From the NCBI GenBank assembly GCA_021775455.1, contig JAJFHU010000005.1:38875-102874 (forward strand): a stretch of 64,000 bases of DNA, written 5' to 3'. Position numbers and translations under genes: made by a program. Origin of the DNA: Hyphomicrobiales bacterium (GTDB lineage Bacteria; Pseudomonadota; Alphaproteobacteria; Rhizobiales; Rhizobiaceae). Position 1 is the first letter of the stretch. The number at the start of each line of letters is the position of its first letter. Shown piece after piece: positions 49,360 to 59,596 of the stretch. Under the pieces are notes generated by a model, which was not told where the DNA came from, did no database searches, and was given only the letters and a program-made list of their open reading frames with translations.

Positions 49360-49514
49360 TCGCCAAATACACCGAGTTGTGGCGCTTGATCAAAATTCGG
49401 CCAAGATTTGTGTCCATTTGGCGCATATTAAGTTTAGTGCATCTTGGTTGGATTTTACGTATTGTTAACCCTGCAAGTGGATGCTTTGACAAATAATACC
49501 TTAAGGTTGACCTC

Positions 49515-50177
49515 ATGAAACGTACAATCATCATTGCTGCCAGTTTGGCGCTGGCATCGTGCACATCCACACCGAACGACCCCCTGACAGGTCGCCCGCA
49601 AGTCAACAATACTGCCACTGGAGCAGGTGTAGGCGCTGCCTTGGGTGCGCTTGGTGGATTACTGGTCGCCAAATCCAAGAATGGCGATACTCGGAAATCA
49701 GTTCTTATCGGCGCTGGAATTGGTGCACTGGTGGGAGCCGGTGCCGGAAATTACATGGATCGCCAGGAGCAGGAGCTGCGTTCACAGTTGCAAAATTCGG
49801 GCGTGAGTGTCTCGCGTGTTGGAAATTCCATTGTCCTGAACATGCCTTCAAATATTACATTCGCGAGTGATCAGGATGCCTTGAACGCTAATTTCTACCC
49901 GGTTTTGAACTCAGTCTCGATTGTTCTCAACAAGTATCCTCAAACCTTGCTGGATATTGATGGGCACACGGATAGCACTGGATCACCGGAGTACAATCAG
50001 CAACTTTCGGAGCGGCGGGCAGTTTCTGTTGGCAGATTTCTGAATTCACAGCGAGTAGACGCTCGTCGTCTGCTAATCGTTGGCTTCGGAGAAACGCGCC
50101 CAATCGCCAGTAATGATACAGATTCGGGACGAGCAGCAAACCGGCGCGTTGAAATCCGGATAACGCCAATTACCTAG
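49515..50177 (+). CDS. OmpA-family outer-membrane lipoprotein (YiaD-like)
   Basis: The 220-residue product has a lipoprotein signal with lipobox LASC (Cys16), a glycine-zipper region (TGAGVGAALGALGGLL and LIGAGIGALVGAGAGNYMD), and a C-terminal OmpA domain that binds peptidoglycan: LDIDGHTDSTGSPEYNQQLSERRAVSVGRFL and GFGETRPIASNDTDSGRAANRRVEI. The Asp and Arg residues that hold diaminopimelate are present. It likely anchors the outer membrane. Confidence 0.92.
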   Translation: MKRTIIIAASLALASCTSTPNDPLTGRPQVNNTATGAGVGAALGALGGLLVAKSKNGDTRKSVLIGAGIGALVGAGAGNYMDRQEQELRSQLQNSGVSVSRVGNSIVLNMPSNITFASDQDALNANFYPVLNSVSIVLNKYPQTLLDIDGHTDSTGSPEYNQQLSERRAVSVGRFLNSQRVDARRLLIVGFGETRPIASNDTDSGRAANRRVEIRITPIT

Positions 50178-50288
50178 GTAAATGGGTAAATCCCTGATCT
50201 TTACGGTTCATTGACCATGTTTTCTCACTTGCTGTTAAGTTGAATTGTTTAACTTCAACCTCCTAGGAATGCATTCTTTCGGGGGTTG

Positions 50289-52154
50289 ATGAAAATGCAA
50301 AATGGATTGGCTTCACTTGCGCTGACCGGAAACGAGGAAATTGCGCCAACGGCTGCAGATTCTATATCCACTACGCCAAATTCTTCTTCAAACAGCGCCA
50401 CAGAATGTGGACACGTAATTGACTGCGATGGAGAACGCGCGATCGTTTCAGTGAAATTAAGCCGTGATAACCCTGAACTAAATCGAAATTGGTATGTTGG
50501 ACAGCTCGTTTCAGTCCAGGTCGGGTCAAGCCGGATAATTGGCCTGACATACAAAGTTGATGTACCCGCAACAACCTGGGATGCAAAAGAAAATCAGGAG
50601 ATAAGAGTTCATCTGGAATTGTTGGGTGAAATATCTCAAAACAGCTCGGGCGAGGTTGATTTTTCTTCCGGAATAGCAAGTTATCCACGCATGGGATGCA
50701 CAGCTGATCATGCCTCTAGCCACGATCTGGCTACGATCTATGCCAATCAGGGAAGCTCTATCATCAAAATCGGCAGCCTAACCCAGGATCAAAGTGTCGA
50801 GGCAAAGATCGACCTTGATAAATTGCTGTCCAGGCATTTTGCCGTCGTCGGCACAACCGGGGTTGGTAAATCTACTGCCGTCAGTTTGTTGCTGCGCAAG
50901 GTTGTTGAAAAGAGACCCGATGTTCGGGTGATGATTCTGGATCCGCATAATGAGTTCACAAGTACATTTCATGAGCACGCAATCACAATCGACGCCACAA
51001 AATTAAAGCTACCGTTTTGGCTGTTCAAACTTGATGAATTTGCTGAAGTTGTGTTTCGCGGGCAGAAGGGGCTTGAAGTCGAAGCAGAAGTCCTTCGAGA
51101 CCTTATTCCACTCGCCAAGGATCGTTACAACAAGGAAGTTGCGACTGAAAATGGAATGCTCAAACGGCGGGCCAGCAGGAGTAATATAACTGCAGATATG
51201 CCGGTTCCTTACCGCATCGTGGATCTTCTGAAACTCGTTGAAGACCGGCTTGGTTTGCTTGATGGAAAACAGGAAAAGCCAATCCTTAAGTCACTCAAGC
51301 AAAGACTTGAAAGCATCTCCAATGATCCGCGTTTTCGCTTCATGTTCGAAAGCGGACAGGGTGGAGATATCATGGAATCAATTGTATCCACATTGTTTCG
51401 GGTACCTCAGAATGGCAAACCGATTTGTGTCCTGGAAATGTCTGCCCTGCCAACAGAAGTCGTAAATTCCGTTGTATCAGTATTATGTAGAATGGCCTTT
51501 GATCTCGGCGTCAACAGCGATGGCGGTATTCAAACGCTAGTGGTCTGCGAAGAGGCTCACCGATACATCCCGGCCGATGAAAATACCGGTTTTTGGCCAA
51601 CTCGAAACGCTATTGCGAGAATAGCCAAGGAAGGGCGCAAATACGGTGTTTATCTCGGTATTGTGACCCAAAGACCGGGCGAACTGGATCCCACAATTTT
51701 GTCCCAGTGCAACACGATTTTCTCCATGCGCCTCGGAAATCAAAAAGACCAGGACATTATTCGTGGCGCGGTTACCAATGGTGCGAAAAGCACAATCAAT
51801 TTTCTTTCGTCCATTGCAAATCGTGAATGCATAGCCTTCGGTGAGGCAGTGCATACACCCATGCGATTGACATTTGAAACGATTGACAGCGCTGACTTGC
51901 CTGGAGCTAGAATATATCAGCAGCAAAATGCAGTAAAATCAGGGGTTACAGTGTCACTGTCGGCTATTCTAAAGCGTATGCGAATGGAAGACCGACCTGA
52001 ACAGGATGATGACGTTTACTCAGGCTCAACCAAACAACCGGTGGCTGGTCAAAAACTCTCAAACACCAGTTTGAATGCAAACCCTGGAGAGGACATAAAC
52101 TCAATTCTTAATGCCGTTTACACTCCGCAAGCAGGCAATAGCCTGAAGAAATGA
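50289..52154 (+). CDS. HerA-like hexameric ATPase (DUF87)
   Basis: The 621-residue protein has an N-terminal beta-barrel of the HAS type (GHVIDCDGERAIVSVKL, WYVGQLVSVQVGSSRIIGLTY). A FtsK/HerA ATPase follows, with Walker A GTTGVGKSTAVSLLLRKV, VMILDPHNEF, Walker B TLVVCEEAHRYIP, and the arginine-rich IAKEGRKYGVYLGIVTQRPGELDPTILSQCNT. HerA proteins pump DNA, usually with the nuclease NurA; no nuclease or partner gene is adjacent. The start is ATG at 50289 or 50295, both behind CGGGGG. Confidence 0.85.
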   Translation: MKMQNGLASLALTGNEEIAPTAADSISTTPNSSSNSATECGHVIDCDGERAIVSVKLSRDNPELNRNWYVGQLVSVQVGSSRIIGLTYKVDVPATTWDAKENQEIRVHLELLGEISQNSSGEVDFSSGIASYPRMGCTADHASSHDLATIYANQGSSIIKIGSLTQDQSVEAKIDLDKLLSRHFAVVGTTGVGKSTAVSLLLRKVVEKRPDVRVMILDPHNEFTSTFHEHAITIDATKLKLPFWLFKLDEFAEVVFRGQKGLEVEAEVLRDLIPLAKDRYNKEVATENGMLKRRASRSNITADMPVPYRIVDLLKLVEDRLGLLDGKQEKPILKSLKQRLESISNDPRFRFMFESGQGGDIMESIVSTLFRVPQNGKPICVLEMSALPTEVVNSVVSVLCRMAFDLGVNSDGGIQTLVVCEEAHRYIPADENTGFWPTRNAIARIAKEGRKYGVYLGIVTQRPGELDPTILSQCNTIFSMRLGNQKDQDIIRGAVTNGAKSTINFLSSIANRECIAFGEAVHTPMRLTFETIDSADLPGARIYQQQNAVKSGVTVSLSAILKRMRMEDRPEQDDDVYSGSTKQPVAGQKLSNTSLNANPGEDINSILNAVYTPQAGNSLKK

Positions 52155-52287
52155 CTTGAACGAATCCGGTTCACAATTGTTGCTGACTGTTGGAAATTCC
52201 TTTTGATTGCTCTATGACCATTGTCAGGCTGGAACCTGGAAGGCAATCCGGGCTTTATGTCTCAATTAATAATAACCTTTTGAGGTA

Positions 52288-53892
52288 ATGGTTGTGATCA
52301 ACGTCGACAACGCTGCGGTCCGGCACCAGCTGGAGGCGGTTGGCATCTGCAATTCTCAAAATATTCATTGGAACTATTTGGAGCCAGAACTTTATGAATG
52401 TTCTGCACAACGAAATGAAGGCCATATCACAAATTGCGGTGCTTTGGCAGTTGAAACCGGAGCGCATACAGGTCGATCAGCAAATGACAAATACATTGTC
52501 CGGGACAAATTGACCGAAAGCACTGTTTGGTGGGAAAGCAATCAACCGATGTCTCCCAAGCAGTTCGACATCCTTCACCGGGATATGTCGAAATTTGCAG
52601 AACAGAGTGAATTGTATGTTCAAGACTTGTACGGCGGAGCATCAAAGAACACACGACTTTCTGTACGTGTAATAATGGCGCGAGCCTGGCATGCGTTATT
52701 TATCAGAAACATGTTGGTTCGCCCGCGAAATTCAGAACTGACTTCATTTATTCCGGAACTGACGATTATAGACCTGCCCGATTTTGAAGCCGATCCCGAT
52801 CGCCATGGCACTCGAAGCAATACAGTAATTGCATGTGATTTTACACGAAAGCTCGTGTTGATTGGCGGCACCGCTTATGCCGGTGAAATGAAGAAGTCGG
52901 TTTTTTCTTATTTGAACTTCGTTTTACCCGAGCAAAAAATCCTCCCCATGCATTGTTCAGCAAATCATGGAAAGGATGGCAGCAGCGCTATATTCTTTGG
53001 ACTTTCCGGAACCGGAAAAACGACACTTTCAGCCGACCCTGACCGAATCCTGATTGGCGATGATGAACACGGCTGGGACGGGAATGGAGTGTTCAATTTT
53101 GAGGGTGGATGTTACGCCAAAACCATAAAACTTTCAGCAGAAACAGAACCTGAGATTTATAGCGCTACCCAACGGTTTGGTACTGTGTTGGAGAATGTGA
53201 TTCTCAATGCCGACCGTGTTCCGGATTTTGACGATGTTTCATTGACAGAAAATGGACGATGCGCCTATCCAATAGACTTTATTCCGAATGCTTCGGCAAC
53301 CGGTGCCGCATTACACCCAAAGAATATCATAATGCTGACTGCAGATGCATTCGGCGTGTTGCCACCGATTGCGAAACTCACTCCCGCGCAGGCAATGTAC
53401 CATTTTCTTTCGGGATACACCGCCAAAGTGGCTGGGACTGAAGAAGGCGTGACTGAACCAACGGCCACATTCTCAACCTGTTTTGGTGCGCCGTTCATGC
53501 CGCGCAATCCCTCCGAATACGGAAATCTGCTGCGGGAATTGATCGCTGAACACAAAGTCGATTGTTGGTTAATCAACACCGGTTGGACCGGGGGGGCATA
53601 TGGAACCGGGACCCGTATGCCATTGAAATCCACCCGGGCTCTGCTTTCTGCTGCATTGGCAGGAAGGCTTGGATCTGTTTCTTATCGGAAGGATCCTAAT
53701 TTCGGCATAATGATTCCTGAAAATGTGCCGGGAGTTGAGTCTAAGTTACTAGATCCCAGAAATACCTGGGAAAATCCAGAAGCCTATGATCAACAAGCCA
53801 GAAAACTTGTAGAGATGTTTACCAGCAATTTTTCCCAGTTTGATGCTCACGTTGATAGCTCAATAAGAGATGCAGCACCGATGGCCTGCTGA
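52288..53892 (+). CDS. pckA: phosphoenolpyruvate carboxykinase (ATP)
   Basis: PckA converts oxaloacetate and ATP to PEP, the entry to gluconeogenesis. The 534 residues have [10 protein letters not shown], the PEPCK signature [28 protein letters not shown] with P-loop at about 238-245, [24 protein letters not shown], and [19 protein letters not shown] is only three bases before the ATG; the GTG two codons later (52294) has better spacing. chvI/chvG, common neighbours in Rhizobiales, are not present. Confidence 0.97.
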   Translation: MVVINVDNAAVRHQLEAVGICNSQNIHWNYLEPELYECSAQRNEGHITNCGALAVETGAHTGRSANDKYIVRDKLTESTVWWESNQPMSPKQFDILHRDMSKFAEQSELYVQDLYGGASKNTRLSVRVIMARAWHALFIRNMLVRPRNSELTSFIPELTIIDLPDFEADPDRHGTRSNTVIACDFTRKLVLIGGTAYAGEMKKSVFSYLNFVLPEQKILPMHCSANHGKDGSSAIFFGLSGTGKTTLSADPDRILIGDDEHGWDGNGVFNFEGGCYAKTIKLSAETEPEIYSATQRFGTVLENVILNADRVPDFDDVSLTENGRCAYPIDFIPNASATGAALHPKNIIMLTADAFGVLPPIAKLTPAQAMYHFLSGYTAKVAGTEEGVTEPTATFSTCFGAPFMPRNPSEYGNLLRELIAEHKVDCWLINTGWTGGAYGTGTRMPLKSTRALLSAALAGRLGSVSYRKDPNFGIMIPENVPGVESKLLDPRNTWENPEAYDQQARKLVEMFTSNFSQFDAHVDSSIRDAAPMAC

Positions 53893-53984
53893 GCAAATTA
53901 TTGGGTAAATTCATCCCCTCTTGTTCTTGAGCCTGCCAAGTGCCATCTTGGCCCTAGTAAATATTCCATATTGAGGAGAACGGA

Positions 53985-54440
53985 ATGGGAATTTTTGATT
54001 TTGTTAAATCAGTAGGCAAGCAACTCGGTATAGGCGATGAGGAAACTCCGCCAACAGCAGATGAACTGAAAAAGGAGTTGGATAGCCACGGCTTGGGTAC
54101 AGAGAATGTGCAGGTTGAGATCGAAGGCGACAAGGCTATTATTAAGGGTGAAGTTGCCGATCAGTCCATTTTTGAAAAGGCCTTGATAGCGGTTGGCAAT
54201 ACGCTCGGAGTGTCGAAGGTGGAAGCGTCTGAAATTTCCGTTTCAGGTGGGTCGGGAGACCCTTCTGATCCTCTTTTGCATGAGGTAAAGAAGGGCGATA
54301 ACCTATGGAAAATTGCGGAGAAACATTATGGCAACGGATCCAAGTATCCCGTGATTTTTGAAGCCAATAAGCCGATGCTGAAAGATCCAGATCTGATTTA
54401 TCCCGGTCAAATGCTTCGCATTCCTGCATTGGAAAAATAA
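53985..54440 (+). CDS. kbp: potassium-binding BON-LysM protein Kbp (YgaU)
   Basis: The 151 residues align along their length with E. coli Kbp, a small cytoplasmic potassium-binding protein. The opening is MGIFDFVKSVGKQLG, with a BON domain at about 30-85 (VQVEIEGDKAIIKGEV) and a LysM domain at about 98-149 (HEVKKGDNLWKIAEKHYG, IFEANKPMLKDPDLIYPGQMLRIP). No signal peptide is present. GAGGAGAACGGA precedes the ATG. It converges on the penicillin-binding protein gene. Confidence 0.9.
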   Translation: MGIFDFVKSVGKQLGIGDEETPPTADELKKELDSHGLGTENVQVEIEGDKAIIKGEVADQSIFEKALIAVGNTLGVSKVEASEISVSGGSGDPSDPLLHEVKKGDNLWKIAEKHYGNGSKYPVIFEANKPMLKDPDLIYPGQMLRIPALEK

Positions 54441-54459
54441 CCGTTAGAATATGTACTTT

Positions 54460-56637
54460 TCAACCGCCGAAAATCAGATCCAGTATGGATTTTGTCTTTT
54501 GACCTTGATTTTGCCCCACGTCAATTGATGGCGTGGGGTTTTCAATTTCGGAAAGCGAACGACGCCGACTTGGTTGTTGATCGCTGGGACGCTCAGCATC
54601 GATTGAGTTCACAGCTTCCAGTCCAGCCTTGGGTCTTACAGCGGGTATAGCGGCAATCTCTGGAACGTAGTTTCCAGGAAGAGACGCAAGCGGCAGGTCT
54701 TGATGAGCGGGGGCCATGAATTTTTTCCAGCTGGATGCTGGTAGAGAACCGCCGGTGACTTTGTTCGTTGGACTGCCATCATCATTCCCGTACCAAATTC
54801 CCGCAACCATATTAGCTGTGTAGCCAATAAAGAATCCATCCCGGGAATTTTGACTGGTGCCGGTTTTGCCGGCAATTTCCCAATTGCCAAACCTGGCTGC
54901 GCGACCTGTGCCGCTGGAAACCACATTTGCCAACATGGAATTCATCATCCCGAGTTCACGGTTACGAACAATCCGGGTAGAATGTGGATTGCCCCGCTCA
55001 TAAAGTATCTTGCCATCGAAATCCTTGATCCGTTTTATGACAAAAGGCAAAACCGCGTTGCCGCCATTTGAGAATGGTGCATAAGCCTGCACAAGTTCGA
55101 GCAAGCTCACTTCAGAAGTACCCAATGCAATGGATGCATTTGCCTTGAGTTTCGAACGTATTCCGAGACGTTGTGCAGTATCCACAACGGTTTGCGGCCC
55201 AACTTCCATGACCAACTGAGCTGCAATCGTATTTAGCGATTTGGAAAGTGCAGTGTCCAGGGTAACTTCTCCGCGATACTTGCGGTCATAATTTTCCGGC
55301 GTCCAGTTTCCAATCTTTACCCTTGCATCATTTCGAAGGGATTGCGGTGTGCGCCCAGCTTCAAGAGCCGCCAGATAGACTATCGGCTTGAATGCTGATC
55401 CTGGTTGGCGCAAGGCATCTGTTGCCCTGTTGAATTGGCTGTCTGCATATTCGCGCCCGCCAACCAGCGCACGAATGGCACCACCAGGCGTCATGGCAAT
55501 CAGGGCACCCTGCGATACGGACCGCTTTTCTCCATGCTCATCAAGGGTTTTTTCGATAATCTCCCCGGCCCGGGTTTGCAGAGACAAATCGATAGTAGTG
55601 TCAACAATCACATCGGTTTTCATTTCACCAATCAACGTGGGGATTTCTTTCATCACCATGTCTGCGATATAGTGTTCTGCACCACTCCAGTAGCGCTTTG
55701 CTTTTTTGGCTTCCAGCGTGAGCGCCTTGGTAATTTCACGGTCAGTAATAAAATCAGCCCTGCGCATGGCGCTCAAAACCACTTGAGCACGATCTTCAGC
55801 AAGCTTTGGGTTCTTTGCCGGCGATAGCCTCGATGGTGCCTTGAGCAAACCGGCCAAAAGTGCCGCTTCGGCGAGGTTTACGTCTCGTGCGGATTTGTTG
55901 AAGTACCGTCTTGAGGCGGCATCAACTCCATAAGCACCAGAACCGAAATAAACACGATTGAGGTAAAGCTCCAGAATTTCGTCCTTTGAGAATTTGGTTT
56001 CCAGCCAAATCGCCAGAACAAGCTCCTGGACTTTCCGTTCAAATGTTCGTTCGGGTTCCAAAAACAGGTTCTTTGCAAGTTGTTGGGTTAGGGTTGAGCC
56101 CCCTTGAACAAGTTTACCGCTAACAACGTTGGTCGCCATTGCGCGACCAAATCCAATTGGATCAAAGCCAAAATGCATTTTGAAGCGCCGGTCTTCGATG
56201 GCAATAACAGCCATTGGAATGTAGGGTGACATTTCATCCAGGCGCATAGCAGCGCCGCCAGTCACCCCGCGATTGGCAATCAATTTGCCTTCAATAGATA
56301 CAATCCGTGCATTTGGGGGTCTCTGCGGAATGGACCAGTTTGATGAATGAGGTAGTTGTGCCGCATGATAAACCATAATGCAGGCAATGCCGATCGCGCC
56401 CCAAATTCCAACCACAAATGACCAGTATATGCCTTTACCGACCCGGCCCAAAACGCCACGTCTTGTGCGTTTCTCGCGTCTAGTTGGTTTGCGACGGAAA
56501 ACTTTGTTTTTTTGATGCTTGCCAGATGTCACAGCAGCACGGTCAGAGCGAGAAACCCGCACTTCGCTGCTACGACTGGAACCTGTTGTTTCAAATGTCG
56601 GTTCAATTCGCGGCGTGATTCCGCGTTTCTTCTTCAT
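54460..56637 (-). CDS. class A penicillin-binding protein 1A-type (transglycosylase/transpeptidase)
   Basis: The 725 residues have a basic cytoplasmic N-terminus, one membrane span (VVGIWGAIGIACIMVYHAAQL), and the GT51 glycosyltransferase domain with AIEDRRFKMHFGFDP, QGGSTLTQQLAKNLFLEPERTF and LELYLNRVYFG. The transpeptidase domain has RQPGSAFKPIVYLAALE (SxxK), SKSLN (SxN) and GKTGTSQNSRD (KTG). It polymerises and cross-links peptidoglycan. ATG at 56637 gives KKKRGITPRIEP; the frame is open 15 codons further. The C-terminal tail is low complexity. Confidence 0.93.
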   Translation of the reverse strand: MKKKRGITPRIEPTFETTGSSRSSEVRVSRSDRAAVTSGKHQKNKVFRRKPTRREKRTRRGVLGRVGKGIYWSFVVGIWGAIGIACIMVYHAAQLPHSSNWSIPQRPPNARIVSIEGKLIANRGVTGGAAMRLDEMSPYIPMAVIAIEDRRFKMHFGFDPIGFGRAMATNVVSGKLVQGGSTLTQQLAKNLFLEPERTFERKVQELVLAIWLETKFSKDEILELYLNRVYFGSGAYGVDAASRRYFNKSARDVNLAEAALLAGLLKAPSRLSPAKNPKLAEDRAQVVLSAMRRADFITDREITKALTLEAKKAKRYWSGAEHYIADMVMKEIPTLIGEMKTDVIVDTTIDLSLQTRAGEIIEKTLDEHGEKRSVSQGALIAMTPGGAIRALVGGREYADSQFNRATDALRQPGSAFKPIVYLAALEAGRTPQSLRNDARVKIGNWTPENYDRKYRGEVTLDTALSKSLNTIAAQLVMEVGPQTVVDTAQRLGIRSKLKANASIALGTSEVSLLELVQAYAPFSNGGNAVLPFVIKRIKDFDGKILYERGNPHSTRIVRNRELGMMNSMLANVVSSGTGRAARFGNWEIAGKTGTSQNSRDGFFIGYTANMVAGIWYGNDDGSPTNKVTGGSLPASSWKKFMAPAHQDLPLASLPGNYVPEIAAIPAVRPKAGLEAVNSIDAERPSDQQPSRRRSLSEIENPTPSIDVGQNQGQKTKSILDLIFGG

Positions 56638-56865
56638 TTGGATTGTCTTTCGTCCCGTGACCCAACGATGCCAGAAGCGCAAATTTTTGCGTGTTCATTG
56701 TCGCTCGATATGGAGAATAATTGAGGCCATTTAATGGGACGTAAATAAAATGGAAATCGTTCAAGTGATGTGGCCCGGGTACATTGATCAATTTTGAACA
56801 ATTCCTTTAACCGACTTTCAAGCAAGTTGGATTATGCTCTGTTCGGTCAACCGGGGATCATGATA

Positions 56866-57984
56866 ATGACGCGCGCCGTATCTGCATTAAATTCATCCAG
56901 AATCGATTGGGTTGATTATGCAAAGGGATTTTGCATCATATTTGTTGTCATGATGCATTCCACACTGGGTGTTGAAAAATATGCCGGTGACACTGGCTGG
57001 ATGAACCATGTAGTTATGTTTGCCCGACCTTTCCGCATGCCAGACTTCTTTTTGATATCTGGATTATTTTTGGGTTTGGTTATCGATAGACCCTGGCTTC
57101 GTTATTTTGATCGTAAAGTGGTTCATTTTGCCTATTTCTACGTTTTGTGGTTACTGATCAACTTTACCTTTCGTTCCGTTGGTTGGTTGGCTGAGGGAAC
57201 TACTCCATTAGGATTGATGGAAAAATTTGCCCTCTCATTTGTGCAGCCTTTTGGAGTCTTGTGGTTTATCTACATGCTTCCGGTATTTTTCATCATCACA
57301 AGATTGCTGAAGGGAATTCCGTGGCAGCTGGTATTGATTGGTGCAGCCATGTTGGAGATTGCTCCAATACATACAGGAAGTACGATCGTTGACGAGTTTG
57401 CCAGCCGGTATGTTTATTTCTTTGCCGGATTTGCCCTTGCCCCGGCAATCTTCAAACTTGCCGATTGGGCCCGTGCCAACATTGGCAAGGCCACAGCTTA
57501 TCTTGGCGTTTGGGCGGTAATTAACGGATTTTTCTGCTTTACACCAGTTCCAGACAGTATTTCAGTCCTGTTTACTGACAATGGTTACCAGATCCCGGTC
57601 AATATGAGCGCATTTCCAGTCATCTCACTGGTTCTGGGGGTTGCTGGAGCAATCGCCGTGGTCTCGCTTTGTGCAGTATTCTCACGCTTCAGTGTAGCCA
57701 AGTTTCTTCAGTATCTTGGTGCAAATTCAATCGTTGTATATTTGGCTTTTTTCATCCCCATGGTTGTCACTCGGATAATTTTGCTTCGGTACGGAACGTT
57801 TTTGGATATCGGAACAATCTCCGTCATCGTCACGATGGCAGGTGTAATCGGACCGGTGGTGCTTTATGAGCTAACCCGTTTCACCGGCTGGGGAACATTC
57901 TTGTTCAAAAGACCCGATTGGGCATGGTTGGAAAAACCAATTTCCAAAGCTGAAGCGAAAGCTTCGCTGCAACCTGCTGAGTAA
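56866..57984 (+). CDS. acyltransferase 3 family membrane protein
   Basis: The 372 residues have about ten membrane segments and the family opening RIDWVDYAKGFCIIFVVMMHST, with the conserved histidine, then FARPFRMPDFFLISGLFLGL. Such proteins acylate cell-surface sugars or other extracytoplasmic acceptors; the acceptor here is unknown. The frame is open from 56794. ATG at 56866 has GGGG eight bases before it and is preferred over 56860. It is divergent from the penicillin-binding protein gene and converges on the M20 peptidase gene. Confidence 0.85.
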   Translation: MTRAVSALNSSRIDWVDYAKGFCIIFVVMMHSTLGVEKYAGDTGWMNHVVMFARPFRMPDFFLISGLFLGLVIDRPWLRYFDRKVVHFAYFYVLWLLINFTFRSVGWLAEGTTPLGLMEKFALSFVQPFGVLWFIYMLPVFFIITRLLKGIPWQLVLIGAAMLEIAPIHTGSTIVDEFASRYVYFFAGFALAPAIFKLADWARANIGKATAYLGVWAVINGFFCFTPVPDSISVLFTDNGYQIPVNMSAFPVISLVLGVAGAIAVVSLCAVFSRFSVAKFLQYLGANSIVVYLAFFIPMVVTRIILLRYGTFLDIGTISVIVTMAGVIGPVVLYELTRFTGWGTFLFKRPDWAWLEKPISKAEAKASLQPAE

Positions 57985-58005
57985 TAGGTTCGCAATTTCG
58001 AATTC

Positions 58006-59388
58006 CTACCCAAGTGCTTGCAAGATTCGCGCCCAGGAACGAGTGCCCTTATGGAAACTTGTGAGTTCATATTTTTCGTTCGGAGAATGAATTCGGTCGT
58101 CTCCGAGCGCAAATCCGATCAGTAGCGAATTCATTCCGAAGATTTCCTTGAAATCTCCTACAATAGGAATGGATCCACCCATCGATATTAGCGCCGTCTC
58201 GCATCCCCATTCGTCTTTCAGCGCACCAGATGCTTTTTTGAGTTCTGGCATTTCATAGTCAAGATGGACAGCAGGGCTTCCGCCATGATCTTCAAATTCG
58301 ACGTGACAATCCTCCGGAACCTGGCTCGAAACATAACCCCGAAAGCTTTTGCGAATTTTGTCCGGATCCTGATTTCCCGTAAGTCTGAAAGAGACCTTTG
58401 CAGATGCTTCTGCGGGAATGACAGTCTTGAACCCTTCTCCAATGTATCCACCAACAACCCCGCTTATTTCACAGGTAGGGCGGGACCAAACCTGTTCAAG
58501 CGTCGCCCGGCCTTTTTCGCCTGCCGGTATAGACAAACCAATTTCACCGAGGAAATCTGCTTCACTAAAGCCAAGTTCACCCCACTGCTTGAGCACTTCT
58601 TCCGGCACCTCCGGCACTGCATCATAAAAACCATCAAGTGTTACGCGCCCGTCACCATCATGAAGTCCACAGAGTATTTTGCTGAGAATATGAATGGGGT
58701 TGGCGGCAGCAGATCCATAATATCCTGAGTGCAAATCCCGATTGGCTGCCTTGACCGTGATTTCTTCTCCCACGAGGCCACGTAATGCAGTAGCAATTGC
58801 TGGTGTGGTGTGGTTCCACATATTGGTGTCGCACACCAAAACAAAGTCGGCATGAAGCTCTTCCTTGTTCGCCTCTAGAAACGGTAACAAGGATGGTGAA
58901 CCAGATTCCTCTTCACCCTCAAACAGGATTGAAACCTTGATCGGAAGAATGCCGGTTTTTTCTTTCCATGCCCGGCAGGCTTCGACGAAGGTCATCAGTT
59001 GCCCCTTGTCATCAGAAGTTCCGCGACCAACCAGCCGCTTGCTCCCGTTAGGCATGGTTTGAATACTTGGTTCAAAAGGAGGGTTTTCCCACAATTCAAT
59101 CGGATCAACCGGTTGAACATCATAATGTCCGTAGAACAGGACGTGCGGAGCGCCTTCCGGTCCTTCATGATGTCCAACTACCATTGGATGGCCCTCAGTC
59201 GGCGCGACGCGCGCATCAAAGCCGATGGATTGCAGATCTTTGGCGAGCCATTCGGCAGCCATTGCGCAGGATTCTTTATAGGCCGGATCCGTTGAGATGC
59301 TCTCGATTTTCAGCAAGTCAAACAACCTGGCAAGTGATTGATCAAGGTCACTATCTATGTGTTCAAGAATACCATCGAGCTCGCTCAT
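58006..59388 (-). CDS. M20 family metallopeptidase (dipeptidase-like)
   Basis: The 460-residue protein has the dinuclear zinc peptidase motifs: LFYGHYDVQP, GRGTSDDKGQL, LFEGEEESGSPSL, an aspartate in LVCDTNMW, and a C-terminal histidine in DRIHSPNEKYE. The HGVxYxPEGxx-like dimerisation domain lies between. It resembles the M20 dipeptidases with broad substrate range found across Rhizobiales. ATG at 59388 has GGAG seven bases before it; another ATG lies four codons upstream at 59400. Confidence 0.93.
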   Translation of the reverse strand: MSELDGILEHIDSDLDQSLARLFDLLKIESISTDPAYKESCAMAAEWLAKDLQSIGFDARVAPTEGHPMVVGHHEGPEGAPHVLFYGHYDVQPVDPIELWENPPFEPSIQTMPNGSKRLVGRGTSDDKGQLMTFVEACRAWKEKTGILPIKVSILFEGEEESGSPSLLPFLEANKEELHADFVLVCDTNMWNHTTPAIATALRGLVGEEITVKAANRDLHSGYYGSAAANPIHILSKILCGLHDGDGRVTLDGFYDAVPEVPEEVLKQWGELGFSEADFLGEIGLSIPAGEKGRATLEQVWSRPTCEISGVVGGYIGEGFKTVIPAEASAKVSFRLTGNQDPDKIRKSFRGYVSSQVPEDCHVEFEDHGGSPAVHLDYEMPELKKASGALKDEWGCETALISMGGSIPIVGDFKEIFGMNSLLIGFALGDDRIHSPNEKYELTSFHKGTRSWARILQALG

Positions 59389-59505
59389 CGCTTTCTCCAT
59401 TTCAATTTGTTGGAATCTGCGCAGTACGCAATGTCAGATGCAAACTTGTAACTTGGATCCAGAAAACTGCCAGTGAAAATCGGGCATATTGTGGGACTAA
59501 TTCTG

Positions 59506-59552
59506 ACCGGGTTGCCGTGGCCTGAATTGGGGGACCGCCACGGCAAGCCGGT
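59506..59552. repeat. long inverted repeat, 16-bp arms
   Basis: ACCGGGTTGCCGTGGC (59506-59521) and GCCACGGCAAGCCGGT (59537-59552) are complementary at 15 of 16 positions around a 15-base loop. Flanking CTG and CAG extend the stem with a one-base bulge. No T-run follows on either strand, so it is not an ordinary terminator. Confidence 0.8.
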
Positions 59553-59559
59553 TCAGATA

Positions 59560-59596
59560 CTGTTGGTAATTGGCTTGGGCAAATGATCACCAACAG
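59560..59596. repeat. second inverted repeat, 8-bp arms
   Basis: CTGTTGGT (59560-59567) and ACCAACAG (59589-59596) are perfectly complementary around a 21-base loop. It begins eight bases after the long inverted repeat, so both could form one structured RNA or DNA element. Confidence 0.7.

Noticed and set aside
53935..53952. Small hairpin GCCAAG/CTTGGC between pckA and kbp as a terminator
   Set aside because: The stem is only six pairs and no T-run follows.
59506..59552. SRP (4.5S) RNA or other standard structured RNA
   Set aside because: The conserved GGAAGG-AGCAG core of SRP RNA is missing and no other family could be recognised.
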